Below are positions 19,592 through 28,409 of a DNA stretch of 64,000 nt, one piece after another; the stretch's first letter is position 1, and every line of letters starts with the position of its first letter. Under the pieces are notes generated by a model. That model worked only from the letters and a program-made list of their open reading frames with translations, searched no databases and was not told where the DNA came from. Position numbers and translations under genes: made by a program. Location of the stretch: assembly GCF_001468135.1 (NCBI RefSeq), contig NZ_LNYU01000006.1:1-64000 (forward strand). Direction: 5' to 3'. Source of the DNA: Legionella santicrucis. GTDB taxonomy: Bacteria; Pseudomonadota; Gammaproteobacteria; Legionellales; Legionellaceae.

Positions 19592-20557
19592 TCAACCTAA
19601 AGTCGCTGATTGTTGTATCCAAGTTCTTAATTTGGAACTAAATCTCCCTTGACGGCAAAGAGATTCTGCTGCTGTAGATGCAATACTTTTAATTAAGCGA
19701 TACTCTCCTAGCACTGCATGTATCGTCCAACATTGATTAATAATGGCGATAATCTTAAATAGATGAACTGACGACTCTATGGAAAGCCAATTTTTAAAAC
19801 AAGCCTTTTGTAACTGTTGGTATTGAGTCACTGGAAGTTTTAGATGTTCTGTGGCTCGATATAAGCAGTTAACGAATGAGAAAAAAGGATGAGTAACGAC
19901 AACTTCTCCTAAATCAATTAGAGTTGTTTGCTGCGTGTGTGGATTAACTAAGATATTTTTATCATGGAAATCTGCATGACCAAACGTATCAGGAATTTTA
20001 AAACAGGCTAATTGTTCACAAAGAAATTGTAATTTTCCATCTAAACTTTTTAAGTGTTTTAATTCCTGTTGAGTTAATCCATCTCCAACCAATAATTCCT
20101 CTTCAGCCATTAATTGGTGATAAAGTTTTGGCAATTTTGCCAAGCGCCAATCAGGGACACCTAAGTCAATAAATAAATGTACTTTATCAGCTGAGTTCAA
20201 TTGAAGCAGTGTGTAATCGTGCATAGTATTAATTAAAAGATTAGACCTAAACTCCTGTTTAAAAACGTCATGCAAAGGGATGCCTGCATCTTGCATTAAA
20301 AAACAGTTAAGCTCCTGATTATGAGCCAGTATATGGGGAACAGGAGCATTAAATTGCTCCTGGAGTAATCGAATCACATTCACTTCTAATGACAATGCAG
20401 CTGGGACCTCTTTCAAATAAACCGACCCAAACTTCGTTTGAAAACGACACACCTGTGACCATGCTGTATCAAGTATTATTTCAGTTTTTATGGGTTCATG
20501 AGCATATCCTAAATCGTTTAAGATACCGATAGCCCATTCTATATGAGAATTTTTCAT
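19592..20557 (-). CDS. APH-family small-molecule kinase (phosphotransferase)
   Basis: 321 aa from ATG 20557; the frame opens further only by a TTG. The kinase core is visible: a beta-strand Lys in VYLKEVPAA, catalytic loop GHADFHDKNILV (H-x-D-x4-N) and metal-binding LIDLGE in place of the usual IDxxD. The family includes aminoglycoside, choline and homoserine kinases. The substrate is not deducible. It lies in the run of modification enzymes, tail-to-tail with the fusion gene at 17.9 kb. Confidence 0.82.
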   Translation of the reverse strand: MKNSHIEWAIGILNDLGYAHEPIKTEIILDTAWSQVCRFQTKFGSVYLKEVPAALSLEVNVIRLLQEQFNAPVPHILAHNQELNCFLMQDAGIPLHDVFKQEFRSNLLINTMHDYTLLQLNSADKVHLFIDLGVPDWRLAKLPKLYHQLMAEEELLVGDGLTQQELKHLKSLDGKLQFLCEQLACFKIPDTFGHADFHDKNILVNPHTQQTTLIDLGEVVVTHPFFSFVNCLYRATEHLKLPVTQYQQLQKACFKNWLSIESSVHLFKIIAIINQCWTIHAVLGEYRLIKSIASTAAESLCRQGRFSSKLRTWIQQSATLG

Positions 20558-20684
20558 ATCAAATACCGATGATCCACGATGATTTTTAATTAATAGTCCA
20601 CAATGCTCTTTTTGTCTCAAAATTATATCGGTTTGTTAACAAGATACATCACCGCTGCAATAGACCAACCAATTTTATTCATGG

Positions 20685-21053
20685 TCATTTTTTTGAAAAA
20701 AAGCGAATGCGATGACCATCTGGATCACAGGTTACAAAAGTGTAACCAAAATCCATATGTGTTGGTGCTTGTATTATCGTAAAATCTTTATTTTGATAGT
20801 GTACAAACAGTTCATCAATAGTTGGCTCAGAATCAACCAAAAATGCAAGCTCGCTACCTCCACCAAGCATCGTAGGTTTTGGTTCAGCAGAAGTTTGAGA
20901 CCATAAACCCAGTCGTAATCCAGATTTTAATAAAAACATAACATAATCGGACTCGGTATGTATAGGATGTGTATTGAGTAACTCCGAATAAAAATTCGTA
21001 CTACTCTCTACACTGCGCACATAAAATAGAACTAAATTTGGGTCAAACAACAT
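20685..21053 (-). CDS. VOC (glyoxalase/bleomycin-resistance fold) protein
   Basis: 122 aa, one complete VOC unit: the start NLVLFYVRSVESSTNFYSELL, the middle GSELAFLVDSEPTIDEL and the end GYTFVTCDPDGHRIRFF are typical. Such proteins bind metals and either catalyse isomerisation or sequester drugs. The usual glyoxalase metal ligands are not all evident, so a binding-protein role is possible. It lies 75 nt downstream of a YafY-type regulator on the same strand, a frequent pairing. Confidence 0.85.
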   Translation of the reverse strand: MLFDPNLVLFYVRSVESSTNFYSELLNTHPIHTESDYVMFLLKSGLRLGLWSQTSAEPKPTMLGGGSELAFLVDSEPTIDELFVHYQNKDFTIIQAPTHMDFGYTFVTCDPDGHRIRFFSKK

Positions 21054-21128
21054 GATTTCTCCTGGTTATTATTCTTTAAACTCCTGGAGAATATAAAGCA
21101 GAGACATGTCAGTTTTTGTCAGCATCAT

Positions 21129-21821
21129 TCAATAAGCTTGAGAAATATGATGGATAGTACGCCATTTTTTTAAAAGGGATTGCCTGCGTTCTGGATATTT
21201 TTGGTCTGTAATCGACAATCGAAGTATCCTATCCGTTCTGAAATGACGAAAATCTTGCCTTAACTCACACCATGCAACCATAAGCCGCAGCTCATCAAAA
21301 AAGCCTATAGCGACAGGCCACAGTATTCGTAACGAATAATTATTTTGTAAATCCTGGTATTCTAATTCTACTTTTCGCTCTAACCGAATGGCTTTACGAA
21401 TGAGAATAAGATCAACATCTTTACTTTCAATACATTTTCCCGGAGGGACTAAGAGTCCCGAAGTTTCCAGTTGTCGTTTTAACTCATCAGGAAGAATGGC
21501 TGAAATTTTCGCAAGCACATTTTGGGCAGCAAGTTTAAGTTGTGTATCAGCACGTTGGACAACCCACCGTGCTCCTAATACCATTGCTTCAATCTCATCA
21601 TCTGAAAACATTAAGGGCGGTAACATAAACCCTGGTTTAAGCACGTAACCAATACCAGGTTCTCCTTCAATCGGTGCACCAAAGGATTGCAAAGTAACAA
21701 TATCTCTGTAAAGAGTACGCAGGCTAATACCTAATTCTTCAGAAAGACTCTTACCACTAACTGGCAGTCGATGGCGTCGTAATATTTGAATTAAATCGAA
21801 TAGGCGTTCTGTTCGTGACAT
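21129..21821 (-). CDS. YafY/DeoR-type HTH regulator with WYL domain
   Basis: 230 aa starting at MSRTERLFDLIQILRRHR (ATG 21821); an upstream GTG/ATG extension of 15 residues lacks family similarity. The N-terminal winged helix (SGKSLSEELGISLRTLYRDIVTLQSFGAPIEG) is the YafY signature, followed by a WYL domain. The first block reads ELEYQD; the usual WYL tripeptide is not exact here. WYL domains sense nucleotide or nucleic-acid ligands. It probably controls the adjacent VOC gene and possibly itself. Confidence 0.88.
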   Translation of the reverse strand: MSRTERLFDLIQILRRHRLPVSGKSLSEELGISLRTLYRDIVTLQSFGAPIEGEPGIGYVLKPGFMLPPLMFSDDEIEAMVLGARWVVQRADTQLKLAAQNVLAKISAILPDELKRQLETSGLLVPPGKCIESKDVDLILIRKAIRLERKVELEYQDLQNNYSLRILWPVAIGFFDELRLMVAWCELRQDFRHFRTDRILRLSITDQKYPERRQSLLKKWRTIHHISQAY

Positions 21822-21872
21822 TATTGCGCTACATACTACTGCTAAATTATGGCGGTAGTATAACATAAGAAC

Positions 21873-22400
21873 TCATTTTAATTTTTTGGTAAACCATAAA
21901 ATAAGCTCATCATCTAAAGGATAAACTTCCCCAGGCACAGTTGGTTTATAGCCATAAGTAACTCCTAAACCATCGGGACAATAGCCGCATTTCACATAAA
22001 GCCGCTGTGCCTGCCCGTATCCTCCATCAAAACCCGCATATAAACCAACCCCAATACCTACGATGTCATGTTGTACAGCAGCTTTTTCTTCAGCTACTTT
22101 TAGCAAAGTACTCCCTACACCTTGTTTCCTAAAAGAAGGCAATACATTTAAATCCATAATTTCAGGAATTTTTTGATGAGCAAACGGTTCATATTGAGAC
22201 ATCCATTTTAGAGTCACGTACCCCCCAATTTGGTCTTGAAAATAAGCTAACCATATTACCCGTTCAGACCGCTGCTGTTCTTGATAATAAGTTTCAAACA
22301 GTGACGCATGTTTTTGCCAGTTTGCTTTCTGAAACGCATCGACAAGAATGGGAATATCAATTAATTCTAATGACTTAATAACTATTTCATGCTGAATCAT
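21873..22400 (-). CDS. GNAT-family N-acetyltransferase
   Basis: 175 aa. The acetyl-CoA pyrophosphate loop appears as VLPSFRKQGVGSTLLK (R/Q-x2-G-x-G), followed by LYVKCGYCPDGLG, the usual GNAT terminal strand. The ATG overlaps the stop of the GrpB-GNAT gene by 4 nt (ATGA), so the two are translationally coupled. The acceptor substrate is unknown. Confidence 0.87.
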   Translation of the reverse strand: MIQHEIVIKSLELIDIPILVDAFQKANWQKHASLFETYYQEQQRSERVIWLAYFQDQIGGYVTLKWMSQYEPFAHQKIPEIMDLNVLPSFRKQGVGSTLLKVAEEKAAVQHDIVGIGVGLYAGFDGGYGQAQRLYVKCGYCPDGLGVTYGYKPTVPGEVYPLDDELILWFTKKLK

Positions 22401-23353
22401 AATCTTTTCCCCACAGCGGTATCTCGATCATCACCTTTATAGCCATCAGGATCATCAAATGGCATATCAATATATCCATTATTTCTATAAAATTTAAGCG
22501 CATCAGGCGAGGATTCTACATGCACACTTTGATAACCTTGATTTTTGAGCCATTTTTCGCATAAAGATAAAAATTGGCTACCGTATAAATGATTTCTTTT
22601 TACCTTATCAATAACAATAATGCGTAAAGCAGCCCGCTCTTTTGACCATAATTGCACATGGGCGTAACCTATGATTTCAATCCCTTGATATAAAACAAAA
22701 TGAACATGAGCATCATGTGTAAAAGTCCAAGTATAAGGATCAGAAAGCCCTGCTTTATCAAAAAAATAAAATTGTCTTAAATGGCGTGCCGTATTCCATT
22801 CGCGCGTTGTTAACGCCTGAACCATTCTTAATCCATTAAAACCTGCTTTTTCATCTATTGTTGTAATAAAATCCTCTTTACCCAAACAATAGGCGGTGAT
22901 GTCATTAGGATATTGGTGTGCCAAATCTTGTTTTAAACACGCATAGGCATTCCTATCCTCTGGATGTGTCCTCATCCAATCCCTAAATTTTAAATGCCGT
23001 TCGATTTCAGGATTGCCAAGCTCAAAAACATGGGCGTGATGTGTTCTTTGATTGCCTCCTTTTTGGAAATAACGGCGAAAAGGAATACCGTATTCTCCCT
23101 TTGCTTCATAGCCAAGCATTTCCATACTGGGATTGGCACTATCCACTTTGTTAATATCCAAAACAACAGGAATCATATCGATGACTGGTTTTGCAGCTAA
23201 ACCAGGCACTGATGTTGACCCTATATGATAAATTTCAATACAATTATCACCTAAAACTTTTTTAATCCGCTCTGCTTCCTGTAAAAAATGCATAGGCCAA
23301 TGAGCATCATAAGAACGCACTTCGATGAGTCGTTGCTCTTGCTTATCTGACAT
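22397..23353 (-). CDS. GrpB (UPF0157)-GNAT fusion protein
   Basis: 318 aa. Residues 1 to about 165 are a GrpB/UPF0157 domain, which has a nucleotidyltransferase-like fold: HIGSTSVPGLAAKPVIDM at 43-60, then RYFQKGGNQRTHHAHVF. Residues about 175-318 form a GNAT domain (ERAALRIIVIDKVKRNHLYGSQFLSLCEKWLKNQGY and SSPDALKFYRNNGY). Its stop overlaps the start of a second GNAT gene. The GrpB domain resembles GSxxR nucleotidyltransferases and a GNAT would acetylate; a two-step modification of one small molecule is a possible reading, unproven. Confidence 0.85.
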   Translation of the reverse strand: MSDKQEQRLIEVRSYDAHWPMHFLQEAERIKKVLGDNCIEIYHIGSTSVPGLAAKPVIDMIPVVLDINKVDSANPSMEMLGYEAKGEYGIPFRRYFQKGGNQRTHHAHVFELGNPEIERHLKFRDWMRTHPEDRNAYACLKQDLAHQYPNDITAYCLGKEDFITTIDEKAGFNGLRMVQALTTREWNTARHLRQFYFFDKAGLSDPYTWTFTHDAHVHFVLYQGIEIIGYAHVQLWSKERAALRIIVIDKVKRNHLYGSQFLSLCEKWLKNQGYQSVHVESSPDALKFYRNNGYIDMPFDDPDGYKGDDRDTAVGKRL

Positions 23354-23464
23354 AGTTTACTCTCTCTTGAATAGGCTGAACTATTTCATGAACAAATTAC
23401 AGTGAGTTCTTAATAGGTATCGTCAATGAATACATTGTTTTCCAAGTTCAGCTTTAGTTAGTGT

Positions 23465-25267
23465 TCACTCCCCATTACTTAAAGATTCTTTATCATCATC
23501 CTCTTTATCCGGCAAAAAACCACCTACCTGGGCATCCCATAAAGTTTTGTATAAACCACCAAGCTTTAGTAATTCAGTATGTGTACCGTCTTCAACAATA
23601 TGTCCCTTATCAAATACTAAAATACGATCCATATGGAGAAGGGTTGATAAACGATGAGCAATAACCAAAGTTGTTTTTCCCTGCATTAACTCCCAAAGAC
23701 TCTCTTGAATATTAGATTCAGTGATGGAATCCAGCTGTGAGGTAGCTTCATCCAACATTAAAATCGGAGCATTTTTTAATAGTGCGCGAGCAATTGCAAT
23801 GCGTTGGCGCTGCCCCCCTGAAAGCTTAATTCCGCGCTCGCCGACCAAAGTATCATAACCTTCTGACAAAAGACTTATGAACTCATGAGCATGTGCTTTT
23901 TGGGAAGCAATAATCACTTCTTCATCAGCAGCCTCCAATCTTCCATAACGTAGATTATCCATTAAGCTGCGATGAAAAAGCGTTGGGTCTTGTGGAATCA
24001 TCGCAATGGTTCGTCTTAGACTTTCTTGAGTCACTGCGGATATGTCTTGATCATCAATCAGAATTTGACCGTCCACGACATCATAAAGTCGTAAAATCAA
24101 ATTCACAAACGTTGATTTGCCACTCCCTGAATACCCTACCAAACCAACCTTCTGACCTGCTTCAATCGTCACGGACTTATTTTGAAAAAGAGAATACCCA
24201 CCGTGGTAATGAAATTTAACCTTGGAAAACTCAATTTTCCCCTGAGTCACTATTAATTGAGAAGCCTTATTGTTATCTTTAATTTCATGGGGTATCACTA
24301 ATGCCTTTAAACTTTGTCTAGCCTTACCCAATGCTTGGTTAAACTGATCTACTTGATACATGGTGTACCACATCATATGGCCTAACTCCATAGACAGCCC
24401 AAGAATCAAAGCAAAATCACCTATACTCACAAGACCTTTGCCATACAAGTGGATTAAAGCAAAAGAAGCAAACCCCATCATCACCGCAATCATTCCACCT
24501 TGTGCACAACATAACAAAACAATAAAAAGTTCCTTTTTTTGAAATGCCTGTTGCACCAAATGAAAAAAGCGATTCATCCGCCCTATTTCATATTTTCTTT
24601 GGGAAAAAATACGTACGTTGGACTGGTTAGCTAAGCTATCTACTAATTGTCCAGATAGCTGGGATTCAGAACTTGCATGGTCATCAGACAATTGGACTAA
24701 CCGTGCTGACATCCAAATACTAAATGAAGCAAAAGTAATAAACCAAAATAATAAAATATAAAAGAACCATGCATTCACAGAATAAGCTGTAATAAATGAC
24801 ACAACCAACAGTGAGGCGCCACGAAGAAAATCCACAGACACTCGATGCAAAATAATCTCGAGATTCTCAGCAAGTGTTTTAATTTGATCAGCGATCCGTC
24901 CTGATAAATTATCTTGAAAAAATTGCGTACTTCCTCCCAACACATACTCAAAAGTTTGGCTAATAATTTGGTTTTTAATACGTGCTTCATATTTATAGTT
25001 CAAAAAACCAAGCGTTCGCCAGGTCACGTTGTCAAAAACAATAAAGTTCAACACCAATAATCCTGCTATCCAATATAAAGAAGACATGTCTGTATTCGTT
25101 TTTACTGCTAAAGTATTGATGAACGATTTAATTAACAAGCTATTAAATGGCCCCCAAAATCCCGCGAATAAGGCAACCAAGATAAATAAAATAACTACAG
25201 CTTTATACGGTCTTAAAAAATGCCAAATAAAACTGCCTAAATGATTTGGCAAATAATTAGTATTCAT
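23465..25267 (-). CDS. ABC exporter half-transporter (MsbA/MDR type)
   Basis: 600 aa. Residues 1 to about 320 are the six-helix exporter domain; the C-terminal ATPase has Walker A GYSGSGKST, signature LSGGQRQR, Walker B ILMLDEATSQLD and switch His (IAHRLS). As a half-transporter it acts as a homodimer in the inner membrane. Its ATG overlaps the ABC-F stop by 4 nt, so it is made from the same transcript as the ABC-F protein and under the same leader. That link supports a drug- or toxin-export role rather than lipid A flipping. A short acidic tail (PDKEDDDKESLSNGE) follows. Confidence 0.9.
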   Translation of the reverse strand: MNTNYLPNHLGSFIWHFLRPYKAVVILFILVALFAGFWGPFNSLLIKSFINTLAVKTNTDMSSLYWIAGLLVLNFIVFDNVTWRTLGFLNYKYEARIKNQIISQTFEYVLGGSTQFFQDNLSGRIADQIKTLAENLEIILHRVSVDFLRGASLLVVSFITAYSVNAWFFYILLFWFITFASFSIWMSARLVQLSDDHASSESQLSGQLVDSLANQSNVRIFSQRKYEIGRMNRFFHLVQQAFQKKELFIVLLCCAQGGMIAVMMGFASFALIHLYGKGLVSIGDFALILGLSMELGHMMWYTMYQVDQFNQALGKARQSLKALVIPHEIKDNNKASQLIVTQGKIEFSKVKFHYHGGYSLFQNKSVTIEAGQKVGLVGYSGSGKSTFVNLILRLYDVVDGQILIDDQDISAVTQESLRRTIAMIPQDPTLFHRSLMDNLRYGRLEAADEEVIIASQKAHAHEFISLLSEGYDTLVGERGIKLSGGQRQRIAIARALLKNAPILMLDEATSQLDSITESNIQESLWELMQGKTTLVIAHRLSTLLHMDRILVFDKGHIVEDGTHTELLKLGGLYKTLWDAQVGGFLPDKEDDDKESLSNGE

Positions 25268-26721
25268 AGTTCATTACCTCTATGTGTATCATTAAAACGA
25301 TGTATTTTGCCTTGATAAATTTGATACTTAGTTTCAATGTGAATGGATTCTAAAAAGTCATGATCATGGGATATAACGAGCATTGCCCCTGGGAAGTCAT
25401 GTAATACCTCAATAATATGAGTGCGTGTTTCTAGATCTACATTGTTAGTAATCTCATCTAAAATAAGTAATTTAGGAGGACTTGCAGCAATTAATGCCAA
25501 AGAGAGCCTTGCCTTTTCACCTCCTGAAAGATTTTTGACCTTGATTTCTACCTCTTCATTTTTGCGAAATAAAAAATCATTTAAATGTACCCGAATTTCA
25601 GTATGAGAAGCATGCGGCATTTTGCATCTCGTTAAATCTAATACAGTTTCTTCGGAATTTAAATGCTGATAATGCTGATCGAGGTATCCTAAAATTGTGC
25701 AGTTAGGCACAACCCACTCACCCGTTCTATTAATTTGAGGAGATCCCAATATCGCTTTGACAAAAGTTGACTTACCTGACGCATTATCCCCATACAATGC
25801 AACCCGTTCACAGCCACTAAGATGAAAATTAATATCATCCAGAATCCTATTCCCATCCTCATAGCCAATAGAAGCGTCTTGGATTCTTATTAAAGGTTTA
25901 TGATACTCCAAACCGTTTAATTTAAATTTGTGCTTAATCAGCTCAGGTTGATAAAGTGAGGAACGTTCTTCTAGCAAGTGTTGTTTCTTATGGTTAATAT
26001 GACTTAGCCTTTTATCTCCAGTCGTAATGGCCTTAGCTAATTTAGTATGAGAACGAATCGTTGGCCATTTACGTTGCGCTATTTTCTTTTCACCTTGAAT
26101 ACGCGAACGTTTAGTACGTTCTTGTTCTTTCATTAATGCAAGATGCATTTCCTTCTTTTGGCACACAAGTTTTGCTAATTCTTGATCGATGGATGTTTTT
26201 CGCTCAGTAAGCAAGCGCTGATAATCCAAATAATCGCCTTTAAAGGCAGTGATTTTTCCTGGCTCAATATGCCATAGGGTATTTGTAACCGCATTGATTA
26301 ACTCTATATCATGAGAAGCAATAATGAGTGTTCCAGGATAATGTGCGAGCATGCGCATTAAAGAGCGACGATTGCGATAATCAAGATGATTTGTGGGTTC
26401 ATCTAACAAAAGTACATTAGCATTTTCGGATAAAATTCTTGTCAATAACTGGTTTAGCTTTTGGCCGCCACTTAAGGTTGGAAAACTTTCAATCACTTGC
26501 GGTAAATAGCCGAAATGAACATCTTGTGGCACCTTAATGTCACCTTGAGAAGGCAAACAAAGACCACAAAGCATCTTTAATAATGTTGATTTCCCTGATC
26601 CATTACGACCAATCAATGTAATGCGATCACCAAAATGGATTTCATCACTAAAGGCTTCAAAACAGGTTTTGTGTGGATAGATAAGACTTATGTCTTTAAG
26701 TTGAATCGATTTATGGTGCAT
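25264..26721 (-). CDS. ABC-F ATPase, ribosome-protection-type resistance candidate
   Basis: 485 aa with two ATPase domains and no membrane segments. Domain 1: GRNGSGKST, LSGGQ, LLLDEPTNHLD. Domain 2: GDNASGKST, LSGGEKARLSLA, LILDEITNNVD. The charged inter-domain linker (about 195-270) contains the Lys/Arg-rich KEQERTKRSRIQGEKK run that in ABC-F proteins reaches the peptidyl transferase centre. The length matches antibiotic-resistance ABC-Fs (about 480-550). The second Walker B reads DEITNN rather than DEPTNH, a departure worth noting. Its leader carries a promoter, a five-codon reading frame and a hairpin with T-run, suggesting attenuation. Confidence 0.85.
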   Translation of the reverse strand: MHHKSIQLKDISLIYPHKTCFEAFSDEIHFGDRITLIGRNGSGKSTLLKMLCGLCLPSQGDIKVPQDVHFGYLPQVIESFPTLSGGQKLNQLLTRILSENANVLLLDEPTNHLDYRNRRSLMRMLAHYPGTLIIASHDIELINAVTNTLWHIEPGKITAFKGDYLDYQRLLTERKTSIDQELAKLVCQKKEMHLALMKEQERTKRSRIQGEKKIAQRKWPTIRSHTKLAKAITTGDKRLSHINHKKQHLLEERSSLYQPELIKHKFKLNGLEYHKPLIRIQDASIGYEDGNRILDDINFHLSGCERVALYGDNASGKSTFVKAILGSPQINRTGEWVVPNCTILGYLDQHYQHLNSEETVLDLTRCKMPHASHTEIRVHLNDFLFRKNEEVEIKVKNLSGGEKARLSLALIAASPPKLLILDEITNNVDLETRTHIIEVLHDFPGAMLVISHDHDFLESIHIETKYQIYQGKIHRFNDTHRGNEL

Positions 26722-26753
26722 GATTTACTCTTAAGCATGTCTTTTAGGACAGT

Positions 26754-26781
26754 AAAAAAAACAGAAAGTCAAAAATGACTT
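26754..26781 (-). terminator. Intrinsic terminator in the ABC-F leader (attenuator candidate)
   Basis: On the minus strand AAGTCA-TTTT-TGACTT is followed by TCTG and eight T residues, a short Rho-independent terminator 33 nt before the ABC-F ATG. Upstream AAAGT (plus-strand 26785-26789 region) could pair with the ACTTT of the right arm and prevent its formation. It may instead end transcripts of the upstream tandem-GNAT gene, but a promoter lies between the two. Confidence 0.6.
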
Positions 26782-26809
26782 AGTGCACTTTGCCCTATAG
26801 ATGGGCTAC

Positions 26810-26827
26810 TTAAGATGTAATTTTCAT
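26810..26827 (-). CDS. Candidate leader peptide of the ABC-F operon
   Basis: ATG AAA ATT ACA TCT TAA, encoding MKITS. An AGTAGG sequence lies about 10 nt upstream, a little far but usable. The stop is immediately followed by GTAGCCC, the start of a second small stem (GCCC/GGGC, 26792-26806), and then by the terminator hairpin. This order (short peptide, alternative stems, terminator, ABC-F gene) is the layout of ribosome-mediated attenuation of resistance genes. Confidence 0.4.
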   Translation of the reverse strand: MKITS

Positions 26828-26872
26828 GACGTTATAACCTACTTTTATGATGGGTAAAAAAATACAATTATT

Positions 26873-26902
26873 ATTTTAAATTAAAACAATACAAAATATC
26901 AA
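26873..26902 (-). promoter_or_regulatory. Sigma70-like promoter of the ABC-F operon
   Basis: On the minus strand TTGATA, 18-nt spacer, TAAAAT. It lies about 45 nt before the leader peptide and about 150 nt before the ABC-F ATG, leaving room for the structured leader. Confidence 0.45.
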
Positions 26903-26965
26903 GATTATAATCCAATTTTTTTATCTCGACTTACTCTTTACATCACAAAAATTTAATTACAAAAA

Positions 26966-28216
26966 TTATTTGTTATTGATGCGATAAAATTTGCACATAA
27001 CGCCATGACCTAATTCCTCCTTATAATAAGTCATATTACATTTTTCCATGACTCGTTGAGACGCTTTATGCTCTAAAGGTGCAAATGCGATAATATATTC
27101 TGAATCAATATGATTCTTGCTCCAATCAAGTAAGGCATTCAGTACTTCAGAAGCATATCCCTTCCCCCAAAACTTGCGGGCAAGCAAATAACCTACTTCT
27201 ATTTCTCCCGTTTCCAGGGGACCAAAACCACATCTTCCCATAAACTCTTGGGTTAATTTATTCCAAATCACAAAGCATGGAAGTCCATGTTCCCGATAAA
27301 AAGCCATAAACTCTTTGATTCTTCGTTGCGATTGTTCCCGAGTTTGTACACCATCTGGGAAAAATTTTCGCACTTCTGCATCCATATTAAGTGCAGCGAT
27401 GTGATCGAGATCCGTTTCGTTCATTAAACGTAAAATCATTCTTGGTGTTTCAAGTTGAAGTTGTATCTGCTCGTAATAACGATTAATGAACAACTCTTTA
27501 AACCCAATTCTTTGATAGATGCTTAATCCTGTCATTGAGGCTTCTAAAAAGCACTTGGTTATATGGAGTGTTTTAGCAAAGTCTATTGCCGCATGAATCA
27601 GTTGTGTTGCATAACCTTTCTTTTGATAAGCTGGAATTGTAGCAAGATCATCAATGCGTGCATGCTGACCACAGAGAGATAAAGAAAGAGAGCATACGGG
27701 TTCATCCTCTATAAAACCTGAAAAATGATATAATTTTGCACTGGAGGCAGCTGCAAGCTCATGTTTTTTTCTATAAGCATCGGTTATCTCCATTGTTGAT
27801 TCAAAACCATAAAGCAATGGAAGGCTCCAGACACTTAAATCACTAACCATTTCTTTAATCACTAACGAGGACTCAAACTTTGGAAATACCATCGAATCGA
27901 TTAAAGCCTCCATAGCAACCCCTTTTTCAGTGTACTCAAAATGAAGCGATTGCAAAGGCTTTTCCAGTTCAGGCTGATACAAATACTCTGGAAGTACTAA
28001 AGACCACGATAATTGTTTTGGGGTATAGAAAGAATGACACTGAAATAAAGTCTTTAAAAATTGCTCGTCTATTTCCTTCACAATGACAGGATTCAAATGC
28101 GAAGTAGGCACCCCCGTAGCGAACGCAACCATTTGACCATAATCAGCTTGAGCATCACTAATCAAGGAAAAAAAATGATGCTCGGCCTGACGAAATTCAT
28201 GAAACTTAACCATCAT
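26966..28216 (-). CDS. Tandem GNAT acetyltransferase (two domains)
   Basis: 416 aa; the start is one of two adjacent ATGs (28216 or 28213). The first GNAT has IDDLATIPAYQKKGYATQLIHAAIDFAK (acetyl-CoA loop) and SIYQRIGFKE. The second, from about residue 246 (ETPRMILRLMNETDLDHIAALN), is of the RimJ/RimL type with EIEVGYLLARKFWGKGYASEVLNALLDW. Tandem GNATs occur in antibiotic resistance (mycothiol- or aminoglycoside-type) as well as in metabolism; the substrates are unknown. It is separated by 244 nt of regulated leader from the ABC-F gene. Confidence 0.85.
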   Translation of the reverse strand: MMVKFHEFRQAEHHFFSLISDAQADYGQMVAFATGVPTSHLNPVIVKEIDEQFLKTLFQCHSFYTPKQLSWSLVLPEYLYQPELEKPLQSLHFEYTEKGVAMEALIDSMVFPKFESSLVIKEMVSDLSVWSLPLLYGFESTMEITDAYRKKHELAAASSAKLYHFSGFIEDEPVCSLSLSLCGQHARIDDLATIPAYQKKGYATQLIHAAIDFAKTLHITKCFLEASMTGLSIYQRIGFKELFINRYYEQIQLQLETPRMILRLMNETDLDHIAALNMDAEVRKFFPDGVQTREQSQRRIKEFMAFYREHGLPCFVIWNKLTQEFMGRCGFGPLETGEIEVGYLLARKFWGKGYASEVLNALLDWSKNHIDSEYIIAFAPLEHKASQRVMEKCNMTYYKEELGHGVMCKFYRINNK

Positions 28217-28323
28217 CACTTTGCTTGGACGTAATTATAATGAAATTTGATTATATATCCTTTATCAAATTAATAATATTTTTGTTTTCGTAGATAAATC
28301 CCACTGTGTCAATTACTTGATTA

Positions 28324-28338
28324 TTGTCATAATGACAA
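28324..28338. repeat. 15-bp palindrome TTGTCATAATGACAA
   Basis: Perfect palindrome around a central A, between the CaiB-like gene's degraded 3' end and the tandem-GNAT start. It could be an operator for the tandem-GNAT gene, about 110 nt downstream on the minus strand. No regulator identified. Confidence 0.3.
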
Positions 28339-28409
28339 CGCTCAATGGATCTCTATTTAAAAATAACAGATGCAACCCGTGCTGTAGGAATATTATCAAT
28401 GAGCTCTTT

